A DNA stretch of 64,000 nucleotides from Helianthus annuus (lineage: Eukaryota > Streptophyta > Magnoliopsida > Asterales > Asteraceae), in the NCBI RefSeq assembly GCF_002127325.2, contig NC_035433.2:126901695-126965694 (forward strand), given 5' to 3'. The notes under the pieces were generated by a model, which was not told the origin of the DNA, made no database searches, and was given only the letters and a program-made list of their open reading frames with translations. Below are positions 36,945-48,753 of the stretch, piece by piece (positions within the stretch are counted from its first letter, which is position 1; each line of letters starts with the position of its first letter). Made by a program: the position numbers and the translations under genes.

Positions 36945-37222
36945 TTTTTTTGAACGGCTAACAGAATCAACCCCGAGCTCTTTTGGAGCACCCACTGAGT
37001 CCATCACTAATTCCGGAGAAAACACGGTAACCCACCCGCCCGTAGGCACGAGTCACGACGGTGGAATTACCGGTAAAACCTGTTTTGGCTCAAGGATCGA
37101 ACCTAGATTTCTCTGGGTCTCCTCTCACTGTCTACCGATGTCTCGCTTTGCACCAAGTGGGATTCGAACCTGCATCTCTCAAGAAAAATGCAAGCCTCCC
37201 ACCACCTGATCTAGATATCATT
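36945..37222 (-). mobile_element. SINE with two B-box-like motifs
   Basis: On the minus strand, an A box (TAGATCAGGTGGTGGGAGGC) is followed by B boxes CAGGTTCGAATCCCA and, about 70 bp later, TAGGTTCGATCCTTG. The body ends GCCGTTC plus an A-tail. Its 16-bp duplication AAATTGATGAGATATT stands at 37227-37242 and at 22856-22871, that is, beyond the 14-kb element. Confidence 0.8.
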
Positions 37223-37279
37223 AGCTAAATTGATGAGATATTAATTTGGATTACCACTATCTAATATTTGTAGTAGTTA

Positions 37280-38159
37280 CTAGTTGATGCCCCCGCCCGC
37301 GTTGCGGGGCGATAGCCGAATAATTCTCAATCAATTAAAAAAACACTATTATAGTTTTGTTAGGAAAAAAAACTAAAACGATGACAAGACCGTAGTTCTG
37401 AGCTCAGAGCAAAACTGTAGTTTGTAAAAATTAATGATCGAGTGTTAGGCAGCTCTTTAACATGAAAAAAATTAAATCCAGTCAACCAATTAAAAAACAC
37501 TTTTATAGTTTTGCTAAAAAAAACTAAAACGGTAGCAATACTGTCATTTGAACTAAGATCAAAGTTGTATTTGTTGACTTGGGTAAAATCGTAATTTGGC
37601 AAAAGTTAAAGTGATGGCAACACTATAAATTTGAACCGGAGACAAAATCGTTATATAACTTCGCACTAAGGACAAAATCGTAATTTTAAGCTGGGGACAA
37701 AACTATATTTTTAACTTGAACCGGGACAAAATCAAAATTTTGAACTGAGTGCAAAATCGTAATTTTGAATAGGGGCAAAAACATACTTTTATTTTGAACC
37801 GGGCAAAAACATAATTTTAAACTGAATGCGAAATCATAATTTTTGAAACAGGGCGAAAATGCAAAGTCGTCATTTTTAGTTTGGGGCAAAAGCGAAAATT
37901 TATTTTGAACTAGGGCCAAAAATGTAATTGTAATCTGGGGATAAAATCATAATTTTTAACCGAGGGCAAAATCGTAATTTTGAGTGAGAGACAAGAACAT
38001 AATTTGATTTTGAGCTGGGGTAAAAACGTTATTTTATTTTAAATTAAGGACGAAACCGTAATTTTAAAACGAATATAAAACAATAAATGGTTGGTCGAAT
38101 AGGGAAGTGCCACGCAGCTGTGTGTCACTATTCCCCTACCTTACTTTTGTATATGTAGA
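37280..38159 (-). mobile_element. Non-autonomous Helitron with degenerate AAAATCGTAATTTTGA repeats
   Basis: The minus-strand 3' end is a GC hairpin (GCCCCGC...GCGGGGGC), then ATCAA and CTAG at 37280-37283, with host A before it on the plus strand. The 5' end is probably TCTACATATACAAAAG (38159), but the expected host T is missing there. A TC with host T also exists at 38176. The interior is about 15 degenerate copies of a 30-40-bp AAAATCGTAATTTTGAACT(G)GGG word. Confidence 0.55.
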
Positions 38160-38593
38160 AAACTAGAAGTTATTGATCTTATATATTAGAATTTATTTAT
38201 ATTGGTAAATAATTAAAAGTTATGTTTTTTTTTAGTTAAGTCATAGAAGTTCTATATAAAAAATCATTTTAAGTAGAGAACTTTAGTGAATATAAACTGG
38301 CCACCTGGGCAAAAACTTATTGGCGCAAGGCTTATCGACGCGTTGTGAACACAGACAACTCTACAATTCCAGAGGTAACACATCACTCGAAGATCCTCTG
38401 TAATAAAACCCCTGCTTCACCTGAAGTAAATTACATCAAATGAGACATCAACCCATAACCTACACATTGGAAAGTCATCAAGTTACCTCCTTTCAAATCA
38501 ATTGATCTGAGACTCATTAATAACAAATAAAGAACTTTGAGAACAGTATAAACAGCAAACATATTATTTAATACATGAGAGATTATGTAATTA

Positions 38594-39105
38594 GGGAGAG
38601 GTTCATTTGAGAAGAAAATTTAGTTGAGAAGAAAAAGAATAAAGGGTACAATTGTAAAATATTAAGTAGTTATTTTTTCAACTCAGTTATTACAATCTTT
38701 AACTAATTAATTATTCATAAAGACTATTATTCTCTACACTATTTTTCATTGCCTACACACATAAAAAGTTATCCTACACATTTCGAAAATTATTCTACAC
38801 ATACTTAAATTTATCATATACAACTCGTAATTTATCCTACACACCTACTAATTTGTCCTACACTCTAAATTAATTTTTTTTTAATTCTTGAAAAAAATAT
38901 ATATATTTTGAAAATAAGTTACAAATCTAATGTTTAGCTATTAAAAAGGAAGACTAGATATTAATGATCTATGTAAGTTTACAAATATACCGTTACATTA
39001 AATTTAAATGCAAATATTAAATGAAGTAAAATGAAACATTCTTATTGGTTGAAACTTAATCATTTTTCTTCTTACAAAAAATTTCTTCTCATTTGAACCT
39101 TACCC
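38594..39105. mobile_element. GGTTCA-type MITE, first of a tandem pair
   Basis: The ends AGGGAGAGGTTCATTTGAG and CTCATTTGAACCTTACCCT are inverted repeats. It is flanked by ATGTAAT on both sides. Non-coding. Confidence 0.75.
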
Positions 39106-39117
39106 TATGTAATGTAA

Positions 39118-39630
39118 CGGGGGAGGTTCATTTGAGAAGAAAATTTAGTTGAGAAGAAAAAGAACAAAGGGTACAATTGTAAAATATTAAGTAGTTATTT
39201 TTTCAACTTATTTATTACAATCTTTAACTAATTAATTACTCATAAAGACTGTTATTCTCTACACTATTTTTCATTGCCTACACACATAAAAAGTTATCCT
39301 ACACATTTCGAAAATTATTCTACACATACTTAAATTTATCCTACACAACTCGTAATTTATCCTACACACCTAGTAATTTGTCCTACACTCAAAATTAATT
39401 TTTTTTTAATTTTTGAAAAAATATATATATTTTGAAAATAAGTTACAAATCTAATGTTTAGCTATTAAAAAGGAAGACTAGATATTAATGATCTATATAA
39501 GTTTACAAATATACCCTTACATTAAAATTAAATGCAAATATTAAATGAAGTAAAATGAAACATTTTTATTGGTTGAAACTTATTCCTTTTTCTTCTTACA
39601 AAAAAATTCTTCTCATTTGAACCTTATCCT
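39118..39630. mobile_element. GGTTCA-type MITE, second of a tandem pair
   Basis: Nearly identical to 38594-39105 in sequence and orientation, only about a dozen bases away. It is flanked by ATGTAAC. Both show the uninterrupted form of the copy at 10583-12425. Confidence 0.75.
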
Positions 39631-39711
39631 ATGTAACTAATTACCCACTCCCTTTCAGACTTTTATTATATCTACAACACTATGTAAACATGTATTATAG
39701 GATTATTAAAA

Positions 39712-41065
39712 TCTATACTATATAATAAAAGAAACCTGTTTTGTGACACTTGTCATTCTCTCATTTAATTGATTAAAATTATTAATAATACTAATAATAA
39801 TAATATTTAATCTAAATTACTACAAATTTTTATTATTAATAGTATTTAATCAAATCTAAAATCTAATCTATTACAAATTTTTATTATCAATAATATTTAA
39901 TCAAATCTAATAAGAATTCATACGAATTCCAAAATAATAATAATATTTATGATAATAATTCTTTTCATCTCATCCTACGAGTATGCATGTGCATGTATAT
40001 TGAGTTAGAAAAAAAAAACTTAATTTCCTAGCCCAATTGCCACTTAATGATTATCGGTCCAACTCCTTTTGAGGACCAAATCGTCCCAACTCTCTTGTGT
40101 TCAACTGTTGCGCATGCATGTTATTTGATCTGATTCCTCAAAACAAACTTCCGAACTTAAGGCCCTAATCCTCAAACCGCCCAAACTGTCAAATTAATTT
40201 ATAAATTACGTGAGAGCATGTTGTCTTCTCTATAACTATCCAAAACTCTCATCAAACCCTACCTGCAAGTATACTAATCTACGAGTATAAAAAATCTCTC
40301 TCTATCTCTCTCGCTGCGGAATCGGTCCCAAGATCACCACGCAATCGGTTAGTACAACTCACTCCGCAGTTTTTAATTAAGTTTTTGTTGTTTCGGTTTC
40401 GGTTCGATCTCGACTTTAGTTTTAGGTGCATTCGTGACATGAACTTGACTTGGTATGAAACTGTGACTTTGACTTGGTACAGAAACTATGCTTATATGTA
40501 CGAACACATGCTACTTGGTATAGAAACTGTGATGTGTATGTTATGTGATGTGCTTATATATGATGCTACTGTGATTATAAGGTTTTATGAATGGTAAGAA
40601 AATAGTATTAACCTAATTTAAAAAATAATAAAAAAATCCATTTTGACTTAGAAAGATTTTTTTAACAATAGATAAACCTGTGTAAATACACATGGTTTTT
40701 AATGATATAACATTTCTTTATTATTTGCTATATAAAATTAAATTTATTAAACCCGTACAATACACGAAGTTTTTTTAAAGTATAATTTTTCTATTATTTA
40801 GTATATAAAATTATATTTCTTCCACCCGTGAATACACATGGGTTTTTTTAAATATAAATTTTTTATTGTCTGGTATATAAAAGTACTTTTATTTAACCCG
40901 CACAATACACGAGGTTCTTAAAAATATAATTTTTTATTATTTAATATATAAAATTATATTTACTCAATACATGTAATAAAAGAGGTTTTTAAAAATATAT
41001 TATTTTTATTTAGTATATAAAATTATATTTATTAAACCCGTGTAATACACGGGGTTCTAATCTAG
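39712..41065 (+). mobile_element. Helitron with captured promoter-like segment and tandem terminator hairpins
   Basis: It starts TCTATACTATATAATAAAAG after host A (39711) and ends with hairpin CCCGTGTAATACACGGG, TTCTAAT and CTAG (41062-41065) before host T. The hairpin unit is repeated about six times at 70-85-bp spacing between 40670 and 41060. The middle (about 40020-40610) is richer in GC, with a TATA-like GAGTATAAAAAATCTC at about 40286, a CT-rich leader and a possible splice donor (ATCGGTTAGTA, about 40344). No transposase is coded. Confidence 0.75.
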
Positions 41066-41106
41066 TTTTCTATATAGAATTCTAAAAATCTTCTATTTAA
41101 AATTAG

Positions 41107-41620
41107 CAATGTTTTAAAATCCGGTTTTTTAATCATATCGGATTAGGCACAAAAATGGTCTAACCGGTTGATCCGGGTTGTATCGGGCGGTTCAACCGTA
41201 TTGACTAGTTAACTGTATAATTCTATAAATTACAACATCAACTCAACAAATAATCCAAAATTGGATGTAAATGTAAATCTAGAACGAATGATGGAGTGAT
41301 GGAAGTCTGGAACAAGTCATGAATGATGGATTGATGAAGCAAGTTTTGAATTTTGATCGATGGAGATAAAATATTAAAAGTCGTTAGGTTAAAGTTGAGA
41401 GTAAATAAGAAGATGAGTCGATAAAAAGTAAAATCTTAACCCAAAAAAAAAGACCTGAGCCGGTACCGGTATAACGGTTCAAACCGGTATACCGGATTTT
41501 ACCAGCGGTACAAAGTCGATGTCGTTTCTCCTACTTACCGGGGTGTTTCGGACCGGATTTAAATCCGAAAACGGTAATATCGGTATAACCTGCCGGTATT
41601 TACCGGCTTTTAAAACATTG
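41107..41620. mobile_element. hAT-type MITE with perfect 8-bp target duplication
   Basis: The ends are CAATGTTTTAAAATCCGG and CCGGCTTTTAAAACATTG. The duplication AAAATTAG lies at 41099-41106 and 41621-41628. The interior is rich in ACCGGT words. It sits about 40 bp from the Helitron 3' end. Confidence 0.85.
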
Positions 41621-41628
41621 AAAATTAG

Positions 41629-43300
41629 CTTGTTTTGTATGAGTCTAATCAATTCTCATTGTTTAGGGATTTTTCCGTTTCATTACTTTTTCGCACTAAA
41701 TAATAACAATATACCTTATTTTGACAAAATATGACATAAAGTGTAGCATTTTATCTTATGACATTGTCATTTATTAATATGCTTTACAATTTTTATATAT
41801 GCTAATTTTGAGGGTGTTGTTGAGTCGCAGACGACCTTGTCGGCACGCATAATGAGCCATTGAGAACTATAAACTACTGTGAAAGAAAAGAAAGTTGTCA
41901 TATTGTGGTGGCCTACGGCAGAACAATTGCGGAGGAGCCGAGGAGGTGATCGACTATCTTTGTTGTCAACACTTTTGTGTTAGGGGTGATTGTCGAGTTC
42001 TAGGTTGGAGGTGGTCGTCAGCACATTCTTGATTAACGAATAAAAAAGAAAGGTGGTTATAAATGTGAGATAAAGAATTTAGAGTAAACTGCAATTTGTG
42101 TCCCTGTACTTCGGCCCAATATGCAACCTGACTCCCTAATTCTAAAAAGAAAATGTTGGTTTAGTCGTTCTCTTCCCAAATATATTTCAACCTACGTCCC
42201 CGGCTCATGGAGAATTCATTATTCTGTTAAAAAAGATTTTAAAAAGACCATTATATCCTTATACGTTTTTTTTTGCAATATTTGTCCTTGTGCTTTGCAG
42301 AATCTTCTTTAATTTCCTCAATTTTCTTTCCCTCCAAATTCAAATTACACTCGATGTGCAAATTATCAAACCCAAAATCAATATGCAGACTACTAAGTTA
42401 AATGATATACACCATTGTTAGCAGATTATCAAAACCAAATTCAATATGCCAGATAACTAAGTCAAATGACATACACCATTGTTAGCATATTATCAAAACC
42501 AAAGTTAAATGACATACACCATTGTGTTAGCATATTACTAAATCAATTGACATACTAAATCATGATTAAGATATTATAATCATAATTAGTAGATTATCAA
42601 TGTGCATATTACTAAATCATTGCAAGTTACTAAACTCCTATTGTTACCAACAACTGTTTGACCTACTAACAAACCCTAGTCCCCCAAGAAAATTAACAGG
42701 TAAATAAGTAGATGCAAAAAGAGTTAAAGGGAATTGTTTATGGTGCAATGACCAACCCAGGTCATAAATGTGCGACTACGCAACTATATGTAACTAAAGT
42801 TAATAATGGTCCTAGGAAGTTGAAGAACAAGAGGATACTAGTGTAGTTTAGAAATATCATATTTCATTGAATGCCATAACTTGTATATTTGTTTTTTCTA
42901 CTATGCAAGTTGATGCTAAAGTTGGGACCAAAAAATCGCATATTCTAATATATTCAAGTTCTACTCATAATTTCCTAAAGGATGAAATATTCACCATGAA
43001 AAATATAACTAGATTACTAAGTCATTGCACATTACAAAATCATGATCTCCATGTTTATCATCAACTACGATTAGCAAATTATCAACATGATTTATGTAAT
43101 GCATTATGATTAGCAAGTTATCAGCATGATCCATGTAATTCACTATGATTAGCAGATTATCGACATGATCCATGTAATGCACTTCATTAGCAGATTATCA
43201 ACATGATCCATGTAATGAACTTCACTAGTAGATTATCAACATGCTCCATGTAATGCACTACATTACATTCACACTTCATGATCTATGTGCATTAATAATC
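41629..43300. other. Gene-free stretch with short tandem repeats
   Basis: No protein is recognised. At 42375-42535 a roughly 55-60-bp block (GACATACACCATTGTTAGCA) recurs three times. At 43040-43265 a roughly 39-bp unit (AGCAGATTATCAACATGATC CATGTAATGCACT) recurs four to five times. Around 42070 a GTCCCTGTACTTCGG line looks like a decayed MITE end. Confidence 0.6.
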
Positions 43301-43305
43301 CAAAC

Positions 43306-45850
43306 TGTCACACCCCAACCGATGGCGGAAACATTGGGGCGGGACGACGACAAGATTGTTCGAGACTTCATAACACTATTGCGATAATATTTAATTCAAA
43401 ACCGATTTCATTTCATAAATAGTCAAATCAAACTTGTGGAAATCCAAATACAACAAGCTCGGAACAATACAACAAGTTACTATAACAAAATACAACAAGA
43501 ATTCTAGTAGTCTATGCGTGTATCTAAGCATCCCTACTAGATTCCATCAACATCGATATCATCAACCTGCAATGTTTTAAAATATGGTTCAATACAAAAA
43601 TGTATTGGCGAGTATACGAGTTTAATAAGTAGCATACGTATAAAAATGATTTAAACGAATCCACATGGAAAAACTTTGTTATCTAGATTAACGTAAAACT
43701 GGCATGTGAATAAATGTCAAACCAAAGATTACCGCTAGCGTAATCCTATCGTAGCAACGATAGGACCGTTCTGTTTTAACTTAACATGACCACAAGACTA
43801 CGGGCGGTGCGTTACTCCTATAGCACTATACATGTTAAGGGGAGGCTCGTACGAAGTTAATGACAAGTTCATCACATAAGAATCTTCCAGCAACACGAAT
43901 CAAGTATAACGTATTAAGCATGCATGATTGGATTGTTTGTGTGACTGCATAAAGTATAACTGTGACTGTGTAGGTTAATAACGTAAAAATATTGCACCAA
44001 AGTGTAAAAAATAAAAAGGGCGTTCGAGTATACTCACGGTTTTGCAAATCTTCGTTTGTTATTCCCGCGAGTAGATGAGTTGTTGACGAGAGGAACACCG
44101 AGGTTACCCTACATGGGGTAAATAAAGGTGTGAGTCATTGGAGTTGAACCGAGGATGCGGAATTGGAATGTAAAGTATATAAGTATATAAGTATAAAAGT
44201 ATGATTAAACAGAAATTATATTTCGTCTAGGCACTCGTTATGACACTAAGTTATTGTGATTTCATGGGTCCTGATTTGCCCATTAGAATCAGTAACGAGG
44301 AACGAAGAATTAAAATAAATGGAAACCGACACATCACAGCTCAATTCGTGCGAATGGGTTGTTTCCCTTCGTGCGAACAGAAAGGTCCTTTCGCGCGAGT
44401 GGGCCTGTTTATACGAACAGAAATTCGTTGAACTTTTTAACCATTAACCGGTTATGTCATGTGTTCAGTTATGTTATATATTGTATTATATCGTACAATA
44501 GTAGTCCAGAATGTCATGTAGTTCACAGAAGTCATGTATGGAGGTAATAAACTCATTATATGTTTCACCAAACCTCAAGTTGGTTAACTTAGTTAACAAA
44601 CCGGTTGGTCATGAATTCAACAGAAAGTAAATAGCAGAATGTAAATACCAAACAGCCAAACAAGGACAACCCAGGTGTGCCGTCCCAACATAGAAGGTAT
44701 GTACCAAGTGTTGGAGGCTGGACGGGGTTAACTCATTCTATGTCTAGGAGACTGTTTGGGTGTTCGTTTGCAAGTTCAAGTGAGGTGTGGAACTAGATTA
44801 AAAACCAAGGTTTCACGGTTCACACTACTGTTAAACACAGATTCACCCATATTGAAGACGGGGAACACAAATAACATTCAACACTTAGAAGAATGTCGGA
44901 ACTGGAGGAAACAAGGCCCTTCGTGCGAATGGACTGGTCCATTCACACGAACTGACTTGGTCAGTCGCGCGAGTGGGGCCTTCCCTTCGTGCGAATGGGT
45001 CTGTTTTGGGACGAATCCGTTTAGTTTTGTTTGAACAGGCTCGTTCTCTTGGCTGGAATCAACCTCAACACTAACACACAGCTATAGATTTAGCTTGTGA
45101 GCTTGGTGGGTTCATGATTCTACCAAGTTTTGATATCAGAAAGTTGTTTATAAAATTTTTGAAAAGTATAAACTCCAATCTTCAATTTGGACCTCATTAA
45201 GGTGAGCTTCATTATTCAGACGGCCATGGCAAGTCTGTGAATGCTTCCTAGAGGATAACTAAGCTACGAAGGATTGAAGATAAGTAAGAAAAGTAGAAGA
45301 AAACAAGAGAAAAGATAATGTTAGTGAGTTTAGAACTCACTTAGAAGTTCTGGAAATGCCTTGTCTGAAATGCGAATTGCAGAGAGAATGAGAGTGAGTG
45401 GAAGGTGAGAAATGAGGGTTAAGGTTCGTATTTATAGGTTGGAAGGTGTGTTTGGAGTGACTGGGCTTTAGGCGAATAGGCCTTTGTGCGACTGGGCTTG
45501 GCCATTTGCACGAAGATCCAGTTTGCCGTTTTCCGCATATTTAGTCGGTTTTAAGCGTGTAAGTGCAATGTACAAGTAAAATGTATATATAAATGCATGC
45601 ATAAACTAATTTTGTAAGTATAACAAGTATGAGTTTGCGTATAAGAGTTTGCATGTACAACGAGTATCTAACGAATGTATAACAAGTATGTATAAACAAT
45701 GTATAAAATGATCGAGTTTTATTATGATTCAAGTCCCGGGTTACAATGCTTGGGAATGAAGGACGAATACAAAAGGATTACAAGTTTCCATAAATAGAAA
45801 TACAAGTAAACTTTCTAAATAAGGAAAGTTCCAAAATGCGAAGCGTTACA
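43306..45850 (-). mobile_element. Solo LTR of a Tekay-type chromovirus
   Basis: The plus-strand ends are TGTCACACCCCAACCGATGG and GAAGCGTTACA, i.e. TGTAAC...GTGTGACA on the minus strand. Perfect TSD CAAAC lies at 43301-43305 and 45851-45855. No internal retroelement sequence is attached, so the two LTRs of a full element have recombined. It contains TTCGTGCGAA-type palindromes (44348-44420, 44915-45010), a weaker set at about 45470-45515, and a minus-strand TATAAATA at 45429-45436. Confidence 0.9.
45429..45436 (-). promoter_or_regulatory. TATA box of the solo LTR
   Basis: TATAAATA on the minus strand, followed by an ACGAACC leader. It matches the TATA position of the chromovirus A and B LTRs relative to their palindrome clusters. 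Confidence 0.6.
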
Positions 45851-45855
45851 CAAAC

Positions 45856-46329
45856 CATGTCCATTATTTATTTAAACATAATCCAAACCATGGTACTTTC
45901 AATATAAATTTATGTACTTTTCTAACACAGGATCAAAAGAGTTATGGGTCACTACTCATTAGCCAGTAAGGAGCAAACATAGATTTTTTTAAATGAATTG
46001 GTGAAATGTAAAAAAAATTACCATACCATATGAACCATCTGTGTCATTTACTCGTAATTTGAATATCACTTACTACAGTAGAGACTTAATTCTTCTATTT
46101 TCTAGAAAGGTTGCAATAAACATAATGGGCGACAATTCCTAATACGACACAGAAAAAAATAGTGTTTAAGTCAACAAATATAACCCATTTAACTAAATAG
46201 GTTAACATGAACACTATGTTTAATACACGGGTTCATATAAACATGAACTCTTGAATAAAAGGGTTGAGCTGTAACTCATTAATATTTAAGGGTTTTGAAA
46301 AAAAAAGTTCATTAATTTGAGTTGGAGTT
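45856..46329. other. Short gene-free gap between two LTR sequences
   Basis: AT-rich, no frame and no repeat recognised, lying between the solo LTR duplication and the truncated LTR at 46330. Confidence 0.5.
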
Positions 46330-46658
46330 ATTGTATAACAACCCTCCAAAATTATTTCCGACACCCCTAATATATTTAAAACATCCCTATATGCCTTAAA
46401 ATATATTCGTATACGAATAATGACCCAAAATACCTTTATATAATTAAAAATAAAATAAAAACAAGAAAATATAGGCGCTCGCGGGCCGCGAAGACTATGT
46501 CTTCTGGCTACGCGGGGCGCGACAGCTCAAGGTCAGGGCGACACCATAGCGTGCCACGTGTCAGCATCGTGTCGAGTTTACAACTGGCGAATCAGCAACC
46601 CTAGCCCCTATAACCCTACACCGCGGGCCGCGAAGGCTAAGCCTTCGGCTTACGCGTG
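46330..46658 (+). mobile_element. Truncated LTR with GCGGGCCGCG palindromes
   Basis: It begins TGTATAACAACCCTCCAAAA, similar to the LTR start at 56072, and stops where chromovirus A is inserted. GC-rich palindromic words (GCGGGCCGCGAAG, GAAGGCTAAGCCTTCGG) lie at about 46472-46520 and 46620-46655 on either side of a TATA-like CCTATAACCC (about 46609). The matching end of this LTR is not in the window. Confidence 0.5.
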
Positions 46659-47038
46659 TGTCACACCCCAACCCATGGCGGAAACATCGGGGTGCAAGCA
46701 CTAAGCGTTCAGATTTCTCATGAGAATTCCATAACACTATTGTTTCAATAAAAGGCGGAACTACACACTCTGGATTAAACGTCACATAGCACAAAGAATC
46801 AAGAATCAAGAATCACAAGTTTCACGTTCACATAGGACAGAGTTCAAGTTTCAAAGATTAAAGTTTAATTTTCATAGAATACATGTTACACCCCAAAATT
46901 TTAAAGTAAAAGGGGATCGAGTATACTCACAGTGATTGCTTAACAGTCGCAACTGTTATTGGATCAAAGGGAGCTCTTTTTAGAATTAGCCTGATTAGAT
47001 TACAACAGGATAAGAGTCGGGCAGAATAACGAGATTGC

Positions 47039-47480
47039 TCAAAGTGCCAAATCAGTCACTGGATCGGATGGCTGTCCGATCGGATGGCCGTCCGATCGGA
47101 TTGCCATTTGTTTCAAAATCCACAAGGTGATGGGGATAGGGTGGCTGCCCGATCGGATTGCTGTCCGATCGGGTTGCCACTCGACCCAAGTGCTAAGTGT
47201 TCTGGTTCCTCTAACCAGGTGGCTGCTCGATCGGATTGCTGTCCGATCGGGTTGTCGTTCGGTCAAGGTTCCAAGTTTCAAGTTTCAAGTGCCTTGGTCA
47301 TCTCAATCGGGTGGCTGCTCGATCGGGCGGCTGTCCGATCGGGCTGCCACTCAATCAAGGTTTCCAAGTTTCAAAAGATTCTAAGTGTCTGAAAAGTTTC
47401 AAAGTTTCAAGACTAACGGACAAGTGTCACCTGATAGGGTGGCTGTCTGATCGGACGGCTGTCCGATCGGGTGGCTGTTT
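47039..47480. repeat. CCGATCGG palindrome cluster, downstream set of LTR A
   Basis: (T/C)CCGATCGG(A/G) and near variants recur more than a dozen times, mostly 12-25 bp apart and joined by TGGCTG or TTGCC(A) linkers. Confidence 0.85.
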
Positions 47481-48131
47481 GATCGGGCGACCCTTGTTCT
47501 TGTTTACCATTTTGTAAATTAAATCTCCTAAGTTTCTAGCTTAATGGTGACGGCATGACACGTACTGAGACAACGGTAAACTTTTCAGTACCCAGGCATC
47601 CTGATCGGGTGGGAATCATCCCTGTCCGGTCAGTCGTCTGTCCCTAACGAGTTTATGTCGGAATCCGTTGCCATGCTCGTCTTCACCGGTAATAACTCGG
47701 ATTCAAGCCGACTTTAGACTACTTATCAAGTCTACAGTTCATTTAGACCCGGTTTCCACCGAATAAAGTAAAAGTTGAAGAAAAGATGAAGAGAACTTAA
47801 GTTCTATTATCAAAACTCTTAGATCTAGTTTAGATTTGATGAAAAACGTATGAAATAGATCTTAGCTAGATCTTTCAAAGAATGACATCATATAGTAGTT
47901 TGTATAAACCACCATGATGACATCATCTTCAAGGTCTCAGATCCGAGAGATTCCACGGTGAAAAAGGTGATTTCAAAGGTGAATCACCTAGAGGATGAAG
48001 TGTAGATCAAGAAAGTACAAGAGTCTAGCCTAAAAATGTACCGGAACCATCAAGAAAATGGAAGAGAAAGGAGTTTGTGCGTCTGAGTCGAGCAGGGATG
48101 TCACATCAGTGAAGGACTGATGTGACAGCTC

Positions 48132-48140
48132 CTATTTATA
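48132..48140 (-). promoter_or_regulatory. TATA box of LTR A
   Basis: TATAAATAG on the minus strand, then GAGCTGTCACATCA. LTR B has the same TATAAATAG and a similar downstream AGTGATGTGACAGCTCC line. The upstream palindrome cluster begins about 35 bp away. Confidence 0.65.
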
Positions 48141-48753
48141 GTGTAAGGGTGAAGAGAAGAGGAGACAGTGCAACGAGTCGGGTGGCGTTCCGATCGAGTA
48201 GCCACTCGATCGGGTGGTCATCCGATCGGGTGGTAATCCGATCGGGTTGCCACTCTGGCCAATCCCACCCTTTCGCGTTCCCGTCTTTGATTCGTTTTGC
48301 GAGTTAGATTAAGCGTTGCGTATTATTGAGTGATAGTTTAACTAGATTACATCATAAACATCAACAGTTTCATAGATTCCTCCAGTGACAAGACTTCAGT
48401 CTCTCGCTTAACCAAGAATCAAGTTTCACCAAATAAGTTTCAAGAGTCAGAATCATAGTTTCTCAAGTATCAAGTATCAAGAGTCTAGTTCTCCAAGTGT
48501 TAAGTATCAAGAATCAGCATAAAGAATCTAGCTCTCAATATAATAAGAATCAAGTACCTAGTTTAAATCTTTAAGAATTGGGTGTCTAGATATATCAAGA
48601 GTCAAGTATCTAGGTTAAGAATCAAGCATCACAGTGTTAAGCATCAAATATCAATAAGATTTAAACCAAAACTGCCAAAGTATCATCATCACATAACAAC
48701 AGGGACCAAAATTGTCAATTAATAAAAGTTTAGGGACTAATCTTGCCAAGAGT

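Noticed and set aside
47084..47517. Overlapping frames with repeated RSDCCPIGL words
   Set aside because: Translations of CCGATCGG palindromes in an LTR. The same occurs at 57597-57943 and 56288-56719.
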